From contig JAEPQH010000013.1 in assembly GCA_017640605.1 (NCBI GenBank), positions 1-64,000 on the forward strand: a stretch of DNA of 64,000 nt, given 5' to 3'. Shown here in pieces: positions 1-9,052 of the stretch. Made by a program: the position numbers and the translations under genes. The first letter of the stretch is position 1. Every line of letters starts with the position of its first letter. Source of the stretch: Balneolaceae bacterium (GTDB taxonomy: Bacteria; Bacteroidota; Rhodothermia; Balneolales; Balneolaceae). The notes beneath the pieces were generated by a model. It was not told where the DNA came from and did not search any database. It was given only the letters and a program-made list of their open reading frames with translations.

Positions 1-68
1 AAAACTTATAATACCCAACGCCCTCACTGGAGCCTCAATTTAAAGACGCCTCAGCAGGCACACACAAA

Positions 69-94
69 AATGGCTGAGCTAACGCCCAGCCATT
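69..94 (-). terminator. Probable terminator of the ABC transporter operon
   Basis: An 8-bp perfect inverted repeat (AATGGCTG / CAGCCATT) with a 10-nt loop is followed on the minus strand by five T residues. It lies about 155 bp beyond the stop of the permease-peptidase gene, which is the last minus-strand gene at this end. The rest of bases 1-251 shows no gene. Confidence 0.5.
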
Positions 95-251
95 ATGAGT
101 AAGAGTAAACAAAAACCGTCAACTTATTTTAGGACGGGACAATGAACCAAACCAGAGATTCAGAAATAGACCGAACTATTTCCTAATATCTAACAGATAC
201 TTACCTGCACTAAATGATAGTACTTGTACAAGGTTTTCGATGTACAAAACG

Positions 252-3200
252 CTACAACTGAACTTCTGCCCTATTATCACTTATATCTTTGTCTAACAGT
301 AGCATATTTGGATCGATGACCAAGAGCTCTGGTTTTTGGGAAAACTCGAAAGTAATGGCATTGACCCCATTCTCCGGTTGAATTTCCAAAAGTTTGATGA
401 GTGTGTTTTCTCCTTGTTCATCCTGCGAATAAAAGCCTAGCTGCATCTTTTCATCAAATGGGAGTAGTTTTTCTTTACTCCATTCCGATGCATCGATTTT
501 TCCCAACTCAAGGCTAACTTCTATCTCATACTTAGAGGATGAATGTTTTTGAGCCAGTACTTCAACCATCGAGTTTTTGTAAATCATCACTTCTTCGAAT
601 AAGGCTCTGATCTGCTCAACTTGTTCCAGCGGCGAAATCGCGTAGATATAGCCCATAAGATCATCGGTGGTGGGATATCGTCCTGATTGAAGATGTTTTT
701 TACCCGTTCTGGAATTCCAATCGTTAATAAAATCCGACAATGCTTGATTCACGGACTCCTCGGACGTCAAATGCACTAAGGCATTCATCGCAATTAACCC
801 TTTTTGATAGTAGATATAATCCTCGCCGGATTTCACCGAAATTAGCGCAGACTCATTTTTATCCTTTCCTGCTCGCTTTTTGAAATACTGCCTCATATTC
901 CATTTCAAAAGTTCGTTAGTCATTTCTTCTCCATACCGATTTCTGAACACCATCAGCGCCGAATATTGAGCCAGCGTTTCTGCAATCATCATTTGTCCCG
1001 GTAAATCGGCAGCATTCAGTTGGTCACCCCACCACTGATGCGCCACTTCATGGGCAGTTATGTAAAACGGGATATCGAGTGCGCCGTCAGCCATCGTATC
1101 GAAGGTAAAGCCCATATCTTCAGCTACGGTTATCATCCCCGGAATCGATTGCGCTCGCCCATGATAAATGGGCACTTCCACAATGTTGAGGTGATCAAAC
1201 TGATAGGGCGAAATATGCGTGGTTAGGTATTCCAAAGCTTGTTTCATACCGTCCATCATGTTCGCGTTATTATAGCCGTGACCGAGATGGTGGTAAATTT
1301 CGAGGTCAACGGGATTGGGCAAATCACCCAAACTAATCTCCGAGCGCATCACTTCGTAATCAGCTATTGCAACGCTAAACATATTCGAAATGGTCTCTTC
1401 GGTTTTGTAGTGAAAATAAGCCCGATCCGACTCTTGCCAACTGTTCACCAAATACCCGGGCGCAACTGCTATCTGATTTGAATCGGTACTAATCAACATT
1501 TCCAAGTGGATATATTCCCCGTTTCCGTTTGCTTTCCCGATGCGAAGCGACAACGAATCAAAACGAGTACTTTCTTCTAAGTTGACCGGCAACCCGAACT
1601 CTGCTCTAAGTTTGGGATCTTCGATCTCGATGTCGGACAAGTACCCTAAAGACGGTACGTGGTAATCGTTGATGAGCGTTCCGTTGCGAACCAAATGAGT
1701 GTTGAAATCTGCTCCGATCTTTTGGGTTCTAAACTGCTGCTCGAATAAAAGCTCGAGGGTATCTCCCGGAGCCATTTCGCTGGTTAGTTCGAGTTTATAC
1801 ATCCCAAAAGTTGCCGATGAAGAATCCACCGATGCAACTATTACTTGATTTGGAAAAAGTAGCTTCGCCTGTTCTGTGGGTAGCTTTTGTAAGTACAGCG
1901 TTTTGATGGTTTGATCCGTCCAATTCACCAAGCCCAGCTTACCACGCATGGCGTAGGTTAACTCCGATGGAAACACGTCCAATTCTATAAATACCGAATG
2001 CATTTCGGGCTGAGGAAGTACTTTCAGATAACTGAAGCTCCGTTCGTACTCGGCGCGTAATTCAAGTTCATCATCGCTGGAGTAATACGAATGTTTGATG
2101 TTAGTTTGATAAAAGATGAATCCTCCAATTGTGCTAGTCATTACCAGCAGAATCAGTGTTGCACGTCTCAAGCTTTTTGAGAATCGAGTTTTGTAGATTT
2201 TTAATCGTTGCTTAAAACTCGTTTCTGACCCTCTGCCAACAAATGGCACGGCGATGGTTAAACACATCGAAAAAAGTAGAATCCAGTATGCTTTAGTCCA
2301 TAAGTAGGATTCCATCAGGTACGAAAATCCATTCATGTCGGAATAGGTGGGCAATGTTGATCCCCCAAAAAAGAGGAGATCGTGGGTTATACCAAATTCC
2401 ATAAAACCTGCGGTAGTAATCATCAAAAAAATCAGAGTTACGATATGCGCCAAATACTTATGATGGATTATCACTTGCGAGATAAAACACACCAAGCTGA
2501 TGAGCACCAGGTAAGGAAAAATCTCGAGGTAAAAAGCACTCAAGTACAACCCGACTTCAAAATCGTAATAGCCGTTTACAGCCTGATAGGTCATGCCTGT
2601 GCCAATCATCAACATAAAAAGAATTGCAAACAACGAATGTAAGCCCAAGAACTTTCCGGCAATTACTAGCCAAGGCTGGGTGGGATATGCATCCAAAAAC
2701 GAGTGGACGTCCACATCTCGCTCTCTCCACATCAGCTCGCCGGAGTAGAACAAGGTGATCCCCAGAAAAAAGAAAAAGGTGAGCTCCACCAACTCGCCAA
2801 TGATCAAATACGTAGTGGGCAAACTGTCGATGCCGAACGGAGTACCCAGGCTGAAACCATTGATCACCAATACGCCAATCGCACAGACCAAAATAGCCCA
2901 AAACGCGATGTCGGAAACGATTAGCCGAAGGTTAAACACAGTGTGCTGCACCAATTGATGCATCCACGAAAACGACACCTTAATTGGATTGATTTGCAGG
3001 TTCACCACCTCCAGCTTCGATGAGTCTTCTACCTCTTCGCTCGGCGCTTTTTTTCTTTTACGATTAGTTGGCATCCCCATCGAAAATCGAACATAGCCGA
3101 ACAACAAAACTGCCAACCCAATGCTTATCCACAGCAAACGATTAGCAAGCAGCACGCCTTCGAGCGGCACATGTTGAGTGGCAAGCTCAGCAGCACTCCA

Positions 3201-3857
3201 GGTAGCTGTTTCAATGCGAATGGTTTGAAAAGTAAACGGCTCGATTAAACTGGTGAGGAAAAGTGAGTCGCTACCCGTTGCAAGATTCAGGGCAAACAAA
3301 TATATCAGCATAAAGAAAAAGCCCTGAATGTACACCAGTAGCAGTTTTCGGGTGAGCAATCCCGTTACAAAAAATAGTGCGCTGCTAAAGAAAAGCGTAG
3401 GGATTGTGAGTCCTAAATAGGGCTGTACATACGACCAAATATTGACGGAGTACTCGGCATCTAATTCGTGCCATGGAAGAAACGGTGAGATCATCAAGCC
3501 GAGAGGTACGGCAAGAAAAACCACAAAAACTACGATCAAAGAGCCGATGAATCGTCCCAACACATAGTGCGACTTTTGAATCGGAAAGCTAAATAGAAGT
3601 TGATGCACTTCATGTTTAAAATCGCGAAGAATTGGGGTGCCCACAATCATCGAAACCACGAGTAGAAATAGCGCAGAAATGATGCCCATCGTTCGGGCGA
3701 TTAAGCTGGGCGAATGCACAGGAATGGCCTGGAGCTGGCCTTGGAAAATAAAATCGATGCTGATGACCGAAAAAAGAAACAGCACCAAAAAGTACGCATA
3801 GGTATCGATGCGCTTTGCCCGATATTGAAGTTCGAAAAGGATGAATGCTTTAATCAT
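252..3857 (-). CDS. ABC-2 type permease fused to M1-family metallopeptidase
   Basis: This is a 1201-residue membrane protein. Roughly the first 570 residues contain many hydrophobic segments arranged as two ABC-2-permease-like blocks. The C-terminal half is extracytoplasmic and carries an M1 (gluzincin) peptidase signature, HEVAH followed by QWWG, at residues 936-940, with the next zinc-ligand glutamate in AETLAQY at about 960. That spacing is 19 residues rather than the 18 of classical M1 enzymes, as I recall for this fused family. The GAMEN substrate motif is not obvious. The gene starts 17 bp after the ATPase stop, so both form one transporter operon. The substrate is unknown; coupled peptide cleavage and transport is an inference. 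Confidence 0.85.
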   Translation of the reverse strand: MIKAFILFELQYRAKRIDTYAYFLVLFLFSVISIDFIFQGQLQAIPVHSPSLIARTMGIISALFLLVVSMIVGTPILRDFKHEVHQLLFSFPIQKSHYVLGRFIGSLIVVFVVFLAVPLGLMISPFLPWHELDAEYSVNIWSYVQPYLGLTIPTLFFSSALFFVTGLLTRKLLLVYIQGFFFMLIYLFALNLATGSDSLFLTSLIEPFTFQTIRIETATWSAAELATQHVPLEGVLLANRLLWISIGLAVLLFGYVRFSMGMPTNRKRKKAPSEEVEDSSKLEVVNLQINPIKVSFSWMHQLVQHTVFNLRLIVSDIAFWAILVCAIGVLVINGFSLGTPFGIDSLPTTYLIIGELVELTFFFFLGITLFYSGELMWRERDVDVHSFLDAYPTQPWLVIAGKFLGLHSLFAILFMLMIGTGMTYQAVNGYYDFEVGLYLSAFYLEIFPYLVLISLVCFISQVIIHHKYLAHIVTLIFLMITTAGFMEFGITHDLLFFGGSTLPTYSDMNGFSYLMESYLWTKAYWILLFSMCLTIAVPFVGRGSETSFKQRLKIYKTRFSKSLRRATLILLVMTSTIGGFIFYQTNIKHSYYSSDDELELRAEYERSFSYLKVLPQPEMHSVFIELDVFPSELTYAMRGKLGLVNWTDQTIKTLYLQKLPTEQAKLLFPNQVIVASVDSSSATFGMYKLELTSEMAPGDTLELLFEQQFRTQKIGADFNTHLVRNGTLINDYHVPSLGYLSDIEIEDPKLRAEFGLPVNLEESTRFDSLSLRIGKANGNGEYIHLEMLISTDSNQIAVAPGYLVNSWQESDRAYFHYKTEETISNMFSVAIADYEVMRSEISLGDLPNPVDLEIYHHLGHGYNNANMMDGMKQALEYLTTHISPYQFDHLNIVEVPIYHGRAQSIPGMITVAEDMGFTFDTMADGALDIPFYITAHEVAHQWWGDQLNAADLPGQMMIAETLAQYSALMVFRNRYGEEMTNELLKWNMRQYFKKRAGKDKNESALISVKSGEDYIYYQKGLIAMNALVHLTSEESVNQALSDFINDWNSRTGKKHLQSGRYPTTDDLMGYIYAISPLEQVEQIRALFEEVMIYKNSMVEVLAQKHSSSKYEIEVSLELGKIDASEWSKEKLLPFDEKMQLGFYSQDEQGENTLIKLLEIQPENGVNAITFEFSQKPELLVIDPNMLLLDKDISDNRAEVQL

Positions 3858-3874
3858 AAAAATACAGTGAGGAA

Positions 3875-4753
3875 TTACGCTTGGTGGGCATGGATTTTTG
3901 AGAAATACACATGCTGAAGATTGGGCTCCAACGGTTCGAAATCGTGGCCCGGTTTCGTATGAGCATGCACGATGATTTGAGGCTTTCCACGAAACAATAG
4001 CTCGGCAATCACTTCAAAATTGGATCGGTAAAAAGGCAGGTCGGCGCGATGAATGTGTTTCCCATAAATTCGTCCGCCCATTTCCTCGATAGCGTCCTCA
4101 GGGATGCCGCTCCAAAGCACCTTCCCTTCGCTCAAAATGGCCATGTTGGTGCACAACTCTTTCACGTCATCCACTAAATGTGTCGAAAATATCACGATCG
4201 CCTCCTCGCCTAACGCACTCAACAAATTGTGAAATCGATTACGCTCGGTAGGATCGAGTCCGGCCGTGGGCTCATCCACAATGATGAGCGAAGGATTAGT
4301 AAGCAACGCCTGCGCGATGCCCAACCGGCGTTTCATCCCGCCCGAAAATCCGCCCACTTTTTTAGACCGATGCACAAACAAATTCGTTTGCTCCAATAAA
4401 TAGTGCACGCGCTCTTTTCGCTGTTTTGCATTTTTGATTCCTTTTAGCACCGCAAAATGATTCAACACCGTTTCTGCGGTTAAGGTGGGATACATTCCAA
4501 ACTCTTGCGGTAAATATCCCAACTGTTTTTGAATTTCCAGCGGTTTCTCCAGCACATTTATTCCGTTTAGATGGATGGTGCCTGTATCCGGAGATTGTAG
4601 TGTTGCGATGGTACGCATCAGTGTAGATTTTCCGGCACCGTTGGGACCAAGCAGGCCGAAAAGCCCGTTGCCTAGTTCCAACGAAACGTTACTCAATGCA
4701 GAAACGCCGTTGGAATAAGTTTTTGAAATAGTTGAAATCGTAAGGGTATTCAT
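3875..4753 (-). CDS. ABC transporter ATP-binding protein
   Basis: This 292-residue nucleotide-binding subunit energises the downstream permease-peptidase. The Walker A motif is GPNGAGKST, the signature is SGGMKRR in place of the usual LSGGQ, the Walker B is LIIVDEPTAGLDP, and the switch histidine lies in STHLVDD. A C-terminal stretch of about 80 residues after the NBD is typical of ABC-2 drug or antibiotic exporters. The open frame extends upstream to a GTG at 4792, but the ATG at 4753 (MNTLTIS) starts directly at the first beta strand of the NBD and is preferred. Neither start has a strong Shine-Dalgarno. It is divergent from the LytS kinase gene. Confidence 0.87.
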   Translation of the reverse strand: MNTLTISTISKTYSNGVSALSNVSLELGNGLFGLLGPNGAGKSTLMRTIATLQSPDTGTIHLNGINVLEKPLEIQKQLGYLPQEFGMYPTLTAETVLNHFAVLKGIKNAKQRKERVHYLLEQTNLFVHRSKKVGGFSGGMKRRLGIAQALLTNPSLIIVDEPTAGLDPTERNRFHNLLSALGEEAIVIFSTHLVDDVKELCTNMAILSEGKVLWSGIPEDAIEEMGGRIYGKHIHRADLPFYRSNFEVIAELLFRGKPQIIVHAHTKPGHDFEPLEPNLQHVYFSKIHAHQA

Positions 4754-4859
4754 TAGTTCTTGTAAGTTGATTTTGCACCCAAGGTATCCCACTCTTTTTG
4801 TTCGATACAGCTTTTGATGTGGAAAGCCCTAAGTGAGCTATGAACTATTTACTGAGTGT

Positions 4860-4876
4860 GATGAAATCATTTCATC
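4860..4876. promoter_or_regulatory. 17-bp palindrome between divergent ABC and LytSR genes
   Basis: The perfect inverted repeat GATGAAAT-C-ATTTCATC lies in the 207-bp intergenic space between the ATPase start (4753) and the kinase start (4961). Its symmetry and position suggest an operator. It has no T tract, so it is not a terminator. Confidence 0.4.
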
Positions 4877-4924
4877 CCTCAAAACACGACTTTTATATCG
4901 CCATATGGATTGTTCATCAACTTC

Positions 4925-4956
4925 TTTGTTAGCGGCGGGAGGCTTCACTAACTTTG
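4925..4956 (+). promoter_or_regulatory. Bacteroidota-type promoter of the LytS gene
   Basis: TTTG at 4925-4928, a 20-bp spacer and TAACTTTG at 4949-4956 match the TTTG / TAnnTTTG (-33/-7) consensus of the Bacteroidota housekeeping sigma factor. The expected transcription start is about 4960-4961, which coincides with the ATG of the kinase gene. Confidence 0.6.
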
Positions 4957-4960
4957 CCCG

Positions 4961-5752
4961 ATGATCGACTCCCTTTTTCCCCGATTTCCCTGGCTCCAGA
5001 AATATGCCTTTTGGATTATTTTGATTGGCGGCGCCCTCGTGTTCATGTACACCGAAGACGAAGCCATCGAGCCGTATTATTCGTTTTCGGTATTTATTTA
5101 TTGCGTACTGATGATATTCTGGGCCACCCGCTGGATCATAAAACAACGCCGCGAATTACTTAGTTTGAAAACGGTACAACAAAATACCGAGCTTCAGCAC
5201 CTCAAAAGTCAGGTGAGTCCACACTTCTTTTTCAATATGCTGAATAACTTGTATGGCACCATCGATTCTGACCCCCAAAAAGCAAAACAATTGGTGTTAA
5301 AACTGTCTGATTTGATGCGATACAGCATTTACGAAGGTGAACAGGAACGGGTGGCTATTCAGGATGAGATCGATTACATCCAAGCGTTTATCGAGCTGCA
5401 TCAAATGCGTTACCGCAATCCATTGGATGTCCGCTTTAAGGTGGATGTGGATGATCCCGAGTTTGAGGTGATGCCGCTCATTTTCATCAATTTGATTGAA
5501 AACGCCTTCAAGCATGGGGTCGAGAATCTTCGAAAGGATGCCTTCATTCATATTCATTTGGAAGTGAAAGAACAGGCAATCTTCTTTACTGTGAAGAACA
5601 ATTTCGATGTGAGTCGGATCAACGAATCGTCGGGTATCGGATTAAAAAATCTCCGCCGGCGACTTCAACTCGAATACCCAAAACGGCACACCATGAGTTT
5701 CGAGGTGCAAAACAATGAATACCACGCCACACTAACGATTCAACCAAAATGA
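4961..5752 (+). CDS. LytS/YehU-type sensor histidine kinase
   Basis: A 263-residue sensor kinase. Two membrane segments (about residues 13-30 and 37-60) have almost no extracytoplasmic loop. They are followed by a His_kinase (PF06580) domain with the phospho-acceptor histidine in SQVSPHFFFNML and a HATPase N-box in NLIENAFKHG, then GIGLKNL. The lack of a sensor domain suggests it senses membrane state or a membrane partner. The stop overlaps the start of the LytTR regulator (ATGA), so the two proteins are translationally coupled. The ATG sits at the predicted transcription start, so the message may be leaderless; GGGAGG at 4937-4942 lies upstream of that start and inside the promoter spacer. 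Confidence 0.9.
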   Translation: MIDSLFPRFPWLQKYAFWIILIGGALVFMYTEDEAIEPYYSFSVFIYCVLMIFWATRWIIKQRRELLSLKTVQQNTELQHLKSQVSPHFFFNMLNNLYGTIDSDPQKAKQLVLKLSDLMRYSIYEGEQERVAIQDEIDYIQAFIELHQMRYRNPLDVRFKVDVDDPEFEVMPLIFINLIENAFKHGVENLRKDAFIHIHLEVKEQAIFFTVKNNFDVSRINESSGIGLKNLRRRLQLEYPKRHTMSFEVQNNEYHATLTIQPK

Positions 5753-6450
5753 TCAATTATCTCATCATCGACGACGAATACGTTGCTCACGATATCATCA
5801 AGGGCTATTGTGATTTGCTGCCCAATATGCAGTTGGCGAAAAGTTGTTACGATGCGCTGGAGGCCATCGAGTATTTGAACCAACATGCGGTGGATTTGAT
5901 TTTTCTGGATTTGAACATGCCCACGCTTAAAGGCTTCGAGTTTTTGCGCACCTTGCAAAACCCACCGAAAGTGATCGTAACCACCGCCTATCAGGAGTAT
6001 GCATTAGAAGGCTACGAGCTAAATGTGGTGGACTATTTGCTGAAACCCTTCAGTTTCGAGCGTTTTTTAAAGGCTGTGAATAAAACCACGCTAAATGTTC
6101 CGAAACCAAATCCCACAAGTACACCCGAAACTACACAGGCATCCCGCACTATCTTCCTAAGGCAAGACAAACGCTTCATTCAGATTGAGCTCGACAGCAT
6201 TCAATATCTCGAAGCATCGGGTAACTATACCAAGGTGATAACCACCGCTCAAACTATCTCCGTCCGCGAAAAGATCTCCGAACTTTTGGATGAGTTCAGC
6301 TCCGACGATTTTCTGCAAGTCCACCGCTCTTTCGCGGTTTCAAAATCTCACATTTCCAGTATCGTCGGCAATCGCATTTTCATTGGCGAAACTCAAATTC
6401 CCATCGGCAAAATGTTTAAAGCCAATGTGGATGGGATTGTTGGTGGGTGA
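5749..6450 (+). CDS. LytTR-family response regulator
   Basis: A 233-residue regulator. The N-terminal receiver domain contains the acidic pair DDE near residue 8, the phospho-acceptor Asp in FLDLNMP, the conserved Thr-Ala in VTTAYQEYA and the Lys in LLKPF. After a proline/threonine-rich linker comes a LytTR DNA-binding domain (LEASGNYTKV, FLQVHRSFAVS). The cognate kinase precedes it with a 4-bp overlap. Its likely targets are the divergent ABC-peptidase operon and its own promoter; this is an inference from gene order. Confidence 0.92.
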   Translation: MINYLIIDDEYVAHDIIKGYCDLLPNMQLAKSCYDALEAIEYLNQHAVDLIFLDLNMPTLKGFEFLRTLQNPPKVIVTTAYQEYALEGYELNVVDYLLKPFSFERFLKAVNKTTLNVPKPNPTSTPETTQASRTIFLRQDKRFIQIELDSIQYLEASGNYTKVITTAQTISVREKISELLDEFSSDDFLQVHRSFAVSKSHISSIVGNRIFIGETQIPIGKMFKANVDGIVGG

Positions 6451-6676
6451 GGTTTGAGGACTGAGGTTTGAGGCACAAAAAATACTGATTAGCCTATTAC
6501 TTTTTCATTTCGAATGAGCGAATGCGAGAGAGAAATCTAGTATGCATCTCTGTTTACAATGAAAATATTTAGCCTAGACACTCAGAGCGCAGCGATGAGT
6601 CTTCAGAACTATAATTCGAAATAAAAAAGTATTTGGCAGATCCTTCAGTCGTCGCAAGCTCCTTTATCTGGATGAC
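6448..6676. repeat. Intergenic repeat block after the LytTR gene
   Basis: The stop codon of the regulator runs into two copies of the 12-mer TGAGGTTTGAGG (6448-6459 and 6462-6473). At 6505 a copy of the TCATTTCGA...AGAAATCT half-palindrome begins. Another half-element, AGATCCTTC...GGATGAC, ends at 6676. These words recur at 13831, 17311 and 18257 and belong to one dispersed palindromic family. No gene is visible between 6450 and 6869. Confidence 0.5.
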
Positions 6677-6762
6677 TTTTAAAGAAGCCAAGTCTGGTTA
6701 TTTGAATTCTGATTATCTCGAAATATCGACTTCGTGATACATCTCTGGCTTAGTCATAACCA

Positions 6763-6788
6763 AGCAGGGACTTTAGTCCTGCCTTTTT
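6763..6788 (+). terminator. Possible terminator downstream of the LytSR operon
   Basis: GCAGGGAC-TTTA-GTCCTGC can form a stem of about 7 bp with one bulged G, followed by CTTTTT on the plus strand. It lies about 310 bp after the regulator stop, so its assignment is uncertain. Confidence 0.4.
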
Positions 6789-6868
6789 AAAACTATTGCC
6801 AAACAGTGATTGGGAGAAAAGTACACTCTAAAGAAAAACTACGAGTTCAATGGGAATTTCAATCCACA

Positions 6869-6902
6869 AAAAAACCCCAACCGGAAAACCGATCGGGGTT
6901 TG
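6869..6902 (-). terminator. Terminator of tRNA-Phe
   Basis: On the minus strand AACCCCGATCGG pairs with CCGGTTGGGGTT around a TTTT loop, followed by a T run. It begins 6 bp past the tRNA 3' end. Confidence 0.8.
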
Positions 6903-6907
6903 AAACG

Positions 6908-6980
<73 letters not shown>

Positions 6981-6996
6981 TTGTTTAAGAGGACGG

Positions 6997-7027
6997 CAAA
7001 GATAGTGGGTTATCTACCCAGATACAA
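6997..7027 (-). promoter_or_regulatory. Promoter of tRNA-Phe
   Basis: On the minus strand TTG (7027-7025), a 20-bp spacer and TATCTTTG (7004-6997) match the TTG / TAnnTTTG arrangement. The predicted start is about 13 nt before the mature tRNA. Confidence 0.6.
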
Positions 7028-7057
7028 TAACCGATTTCAAATTTATGCAACTTCTGC

Positions 7058-8755
7058 TTAATGAATGTCTTTCAATCGCATTTGTAACGTCCGCCTGCCG
7101 TTCCAGTTATTTTCTTCCAGTACATAGGCAATACTAAACGATTCCCCATTTCTTACCATAGGCAAAAACTCATGCATATTGAATCCAATCGCATCAAACA
7201 CTCCAGAATTACCTTGCTTAATCTTCATTTTTAAATGGCCATTTCCTACTACGGTTGGTATGCCTACTACTTGCACTCCTTCGCTCACAAAAATAGGGCG
7301 AAGGTTGGCCGGACCAAAGGGTTTAAACTGTGCCAGTAACTTCCAAAATTTCATGTCGATTTCTGCAAGTTCTAGCTTGGCATCAACCATCAATTCAGGT
7401 TCAAAACTGGAATTAGCTAGTCCGTTATAAGCAATTTGATTTATTCGACGACGGAATTCAGTCAGGTTTTTTTCCTCCAAGGTTAAACCGGCAGCGAATT
7501 CATGTCCACCAAATTGCTCCAGCAAATCTTCGCATTCTTTCATGGCATCGTAAATATTAAAGCCACGAATGCTACGCGCCGAGCCTTTGATTTTACCTTC
7601 CACATTACTCAACATAATGGCCGGGCGATGAAACATATCCACTAAACGAGATGCTACAATTCCAATCACACCCAAATGCCAATCGGGTTTGTATAGCACT
7701 AAGGTGCTTACATCGTCGATGTCGAGCTCGTCATCGATTTGAGCCAAAGCCTCTTCCATCGTTTTACTGTCTTTGTCGCGACGGCGTAAATTGATCGACT
7801 CTAATTCTTTGGCCAACGATTTTGCCTCCCCCGCTGATTCTGCAATCATCAACTTAACAGCGGTAGATGCATCCCCCATCCTGCCCGCAGCATTAATTCG
7901 TGGCCCAATCGAAAACACAATCTTGCTAGTTGTGATGTCACTAACCGGCATCCGAATTAAATCCATTAATGTTTTGATTCCAACACGTGGATTATTTTGC
8001 AACATTTGAAGCCCTGCACGCATCAGAATTCTGTTTTCACTGATAATCGGCACTATATCAGAAGCGATAGAAATAGCTATGAGATCTAAAAATTTGTAAG
8101 CGATTGAATCCGGTAAACCAAGCTTTTTCAGCGTTGCTTGTACCAGTTTAAATCCCACACCTGCACCTGATAATCCATCAAAAGGATAGTTGCAATCCGG
8201 GCGCTTAGGATCGAGCACGGCTACGGCGTCAGGAATCCCATCTCCTACCGTATGATGATCACAAATGATCAATTCCATGCCTTTTGCTTTAATCTCTTTG
8301 GCTTCTTCGATGGCTGTAATCCCACAATCGACGGATACAATCAGATGAGCTCCTATATCATGAGCATATTGTATGCCCTCGGGATTAATTCCATACCCTT
8401 CTTTAAACCGATGCGGAATGTAATAGTCGGCGTCTACACCAAATTCTTTTAAAAACGTGTACACACAAGCCGTAGCAGTGGTACCGTCTACGTCGTAGTC
8501 GCCGTAAACCACAACTTTTTCGCTTTTACGTATAGCCAACGCGAGGCGCTCAGCACCTTCTTCCATGTCCTTCATCAGGAATGGGTCGTACAACAGATCT
8601 ATAGTTGGGCGGAAAAAAGATTTTGCATCATCATATGTTTTTATGCCACGAATAGCCAACAATTGGGCTATAATGTCCGGTACGCCAAGAGCCTGCTTTA
8701 TTTCGGACACGCTCTCCTCTCGTTCCGGCTGCGGATATACCCAGCGGAATGACAT
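7058..8755 (-). CDS. recJ: Single-stranded-DNA-specific exonuclease RecJ
   Basis: A 565-residue 5'-3' ssDNA exonuclease that acts in RecFOR recombination and mismatch repair. The DHH-family motifs are present: motif I DYDVDGTTAT near residue 85, SVDCGI, the DHH motif as CDHHTVGDG, and the DHHA1-type GHEFAAG near residue 420. A C-terminal OB-like domain follows. The length is close to the usual 560-580 residues. The ATG start MSFRWVYP is supported by a TTG-N17-TAGGTTTG promoter-like match at about 8808-8835, which gives a leader of about 50 nt. It is divergent from the leucine dehydrogenase gene. Confidence 0.93.
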   Translation of the reverse strand: MSFRWVYPQPEREESVSEIKQALGVPDIIAQLLAIRGIKTYDDAKSFFRPTIDLLYDPFLMKDMEEGAERLALAIRKSEKVVVYGDYDVDGTTATACVYTFLKEFGVDADYYIPHRFKEGYGINPEGIQYAHDIGAHLIVSVDCGITAIEEAKEIKAKGMELIICDHHTVGDGIPDAVAVLDPKRPDCNYPFDGLSGAGVGFKLVQATLKKLGLPDSIAYKFLDLIAISIASDIVPIISENRILMRAGLQMLQNNPRVGIKTLMDLIRMPVSDITTSKIVFSIGPRINAAGRMGDASTAVKLMIAESAGEAKSLAKELESINLRRRDKDSKTMEEALAQIDDELDIDDVSTLVLYKPDWHLGVIGIVASRLVDMFHRPAIMLSNVEGKIKGSARSIRGFNIYDAMKECEDLLEQFGGHEFAAGLTLEEKNLTEFRRRINQIAYNGLANSSFEPELMVDAKLELAEIDMKFWKLLAQFKPFGPANLRPIFVSEGVQVVGIPTVVGNGHLKMKIKQGNSGVFDAIGFNMHEFLPMVRNGESFSIAYVLEENNWNGRRTLQMRLKDIH

Positions 8756-8807
8756 TGTTTACTTTACCTTTATTTTTACTTTTATACATAAGAGGCGAGC
8801 CGGCGAC

Positions 8808-8835
8808 CAAACCTACACACCATGCCTTTCGGCAA
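8808..8835 (-). promoter_or_regulatory. Candidate promoter of recJ
   Basis: The minus strand reads TTG (8835-8833), a 17-bp spacer and TAGGTTTG (8815-8808). The spacer is shorter than the usual 19-21 bp, so support is moderate. Confidence 0.4.
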
Positions 8836-8942
8836 TTTCTAGTCTTTAAAATACACTTTTGCTAATAACTTTCATCATTCCCTTTTGAGGCCTCACTCTA
8901 AGTTTTTTGTGCAATTAAGCTCATTATGTACAAATGAATTCC

Positions 8943-8950
8943 GTAATTTT
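8943..8950 (+). promoter_or_regulatory. -7 box upstream of the leucine dehydrogenase gene
   Basis: TAATTTTG matches TAnnTTTG on the plus strand and predicts a leader of about 99 nt. No clear TTTG is found at -33. Confidence 0.35.
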
Positions 8951-9052
8951 GGAATCTGTGCATAAATACTGAGAGGGAACTTTTTACTAGTATTTGAAAC
9001 AGAAAAACGAGATTTTTGGAAGCGGTTCCAACCAATAAAAATATCCTTTAAC

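Noticed and set aside
2382-2958. Overlapping plus-strand and out-of-phase reading frames inside the permease-peptidase gene
   Set aside because: They are antisense or out-of-phase shadows with arbitrary composition, and the long minus-strand gene accounts for the region.
4838-5146. Minus-strand 102-codon frame opposite the LytS gene
   Set aside because: It overlaps the kinase, has no recognisable domain and includes the divergent promoter region.
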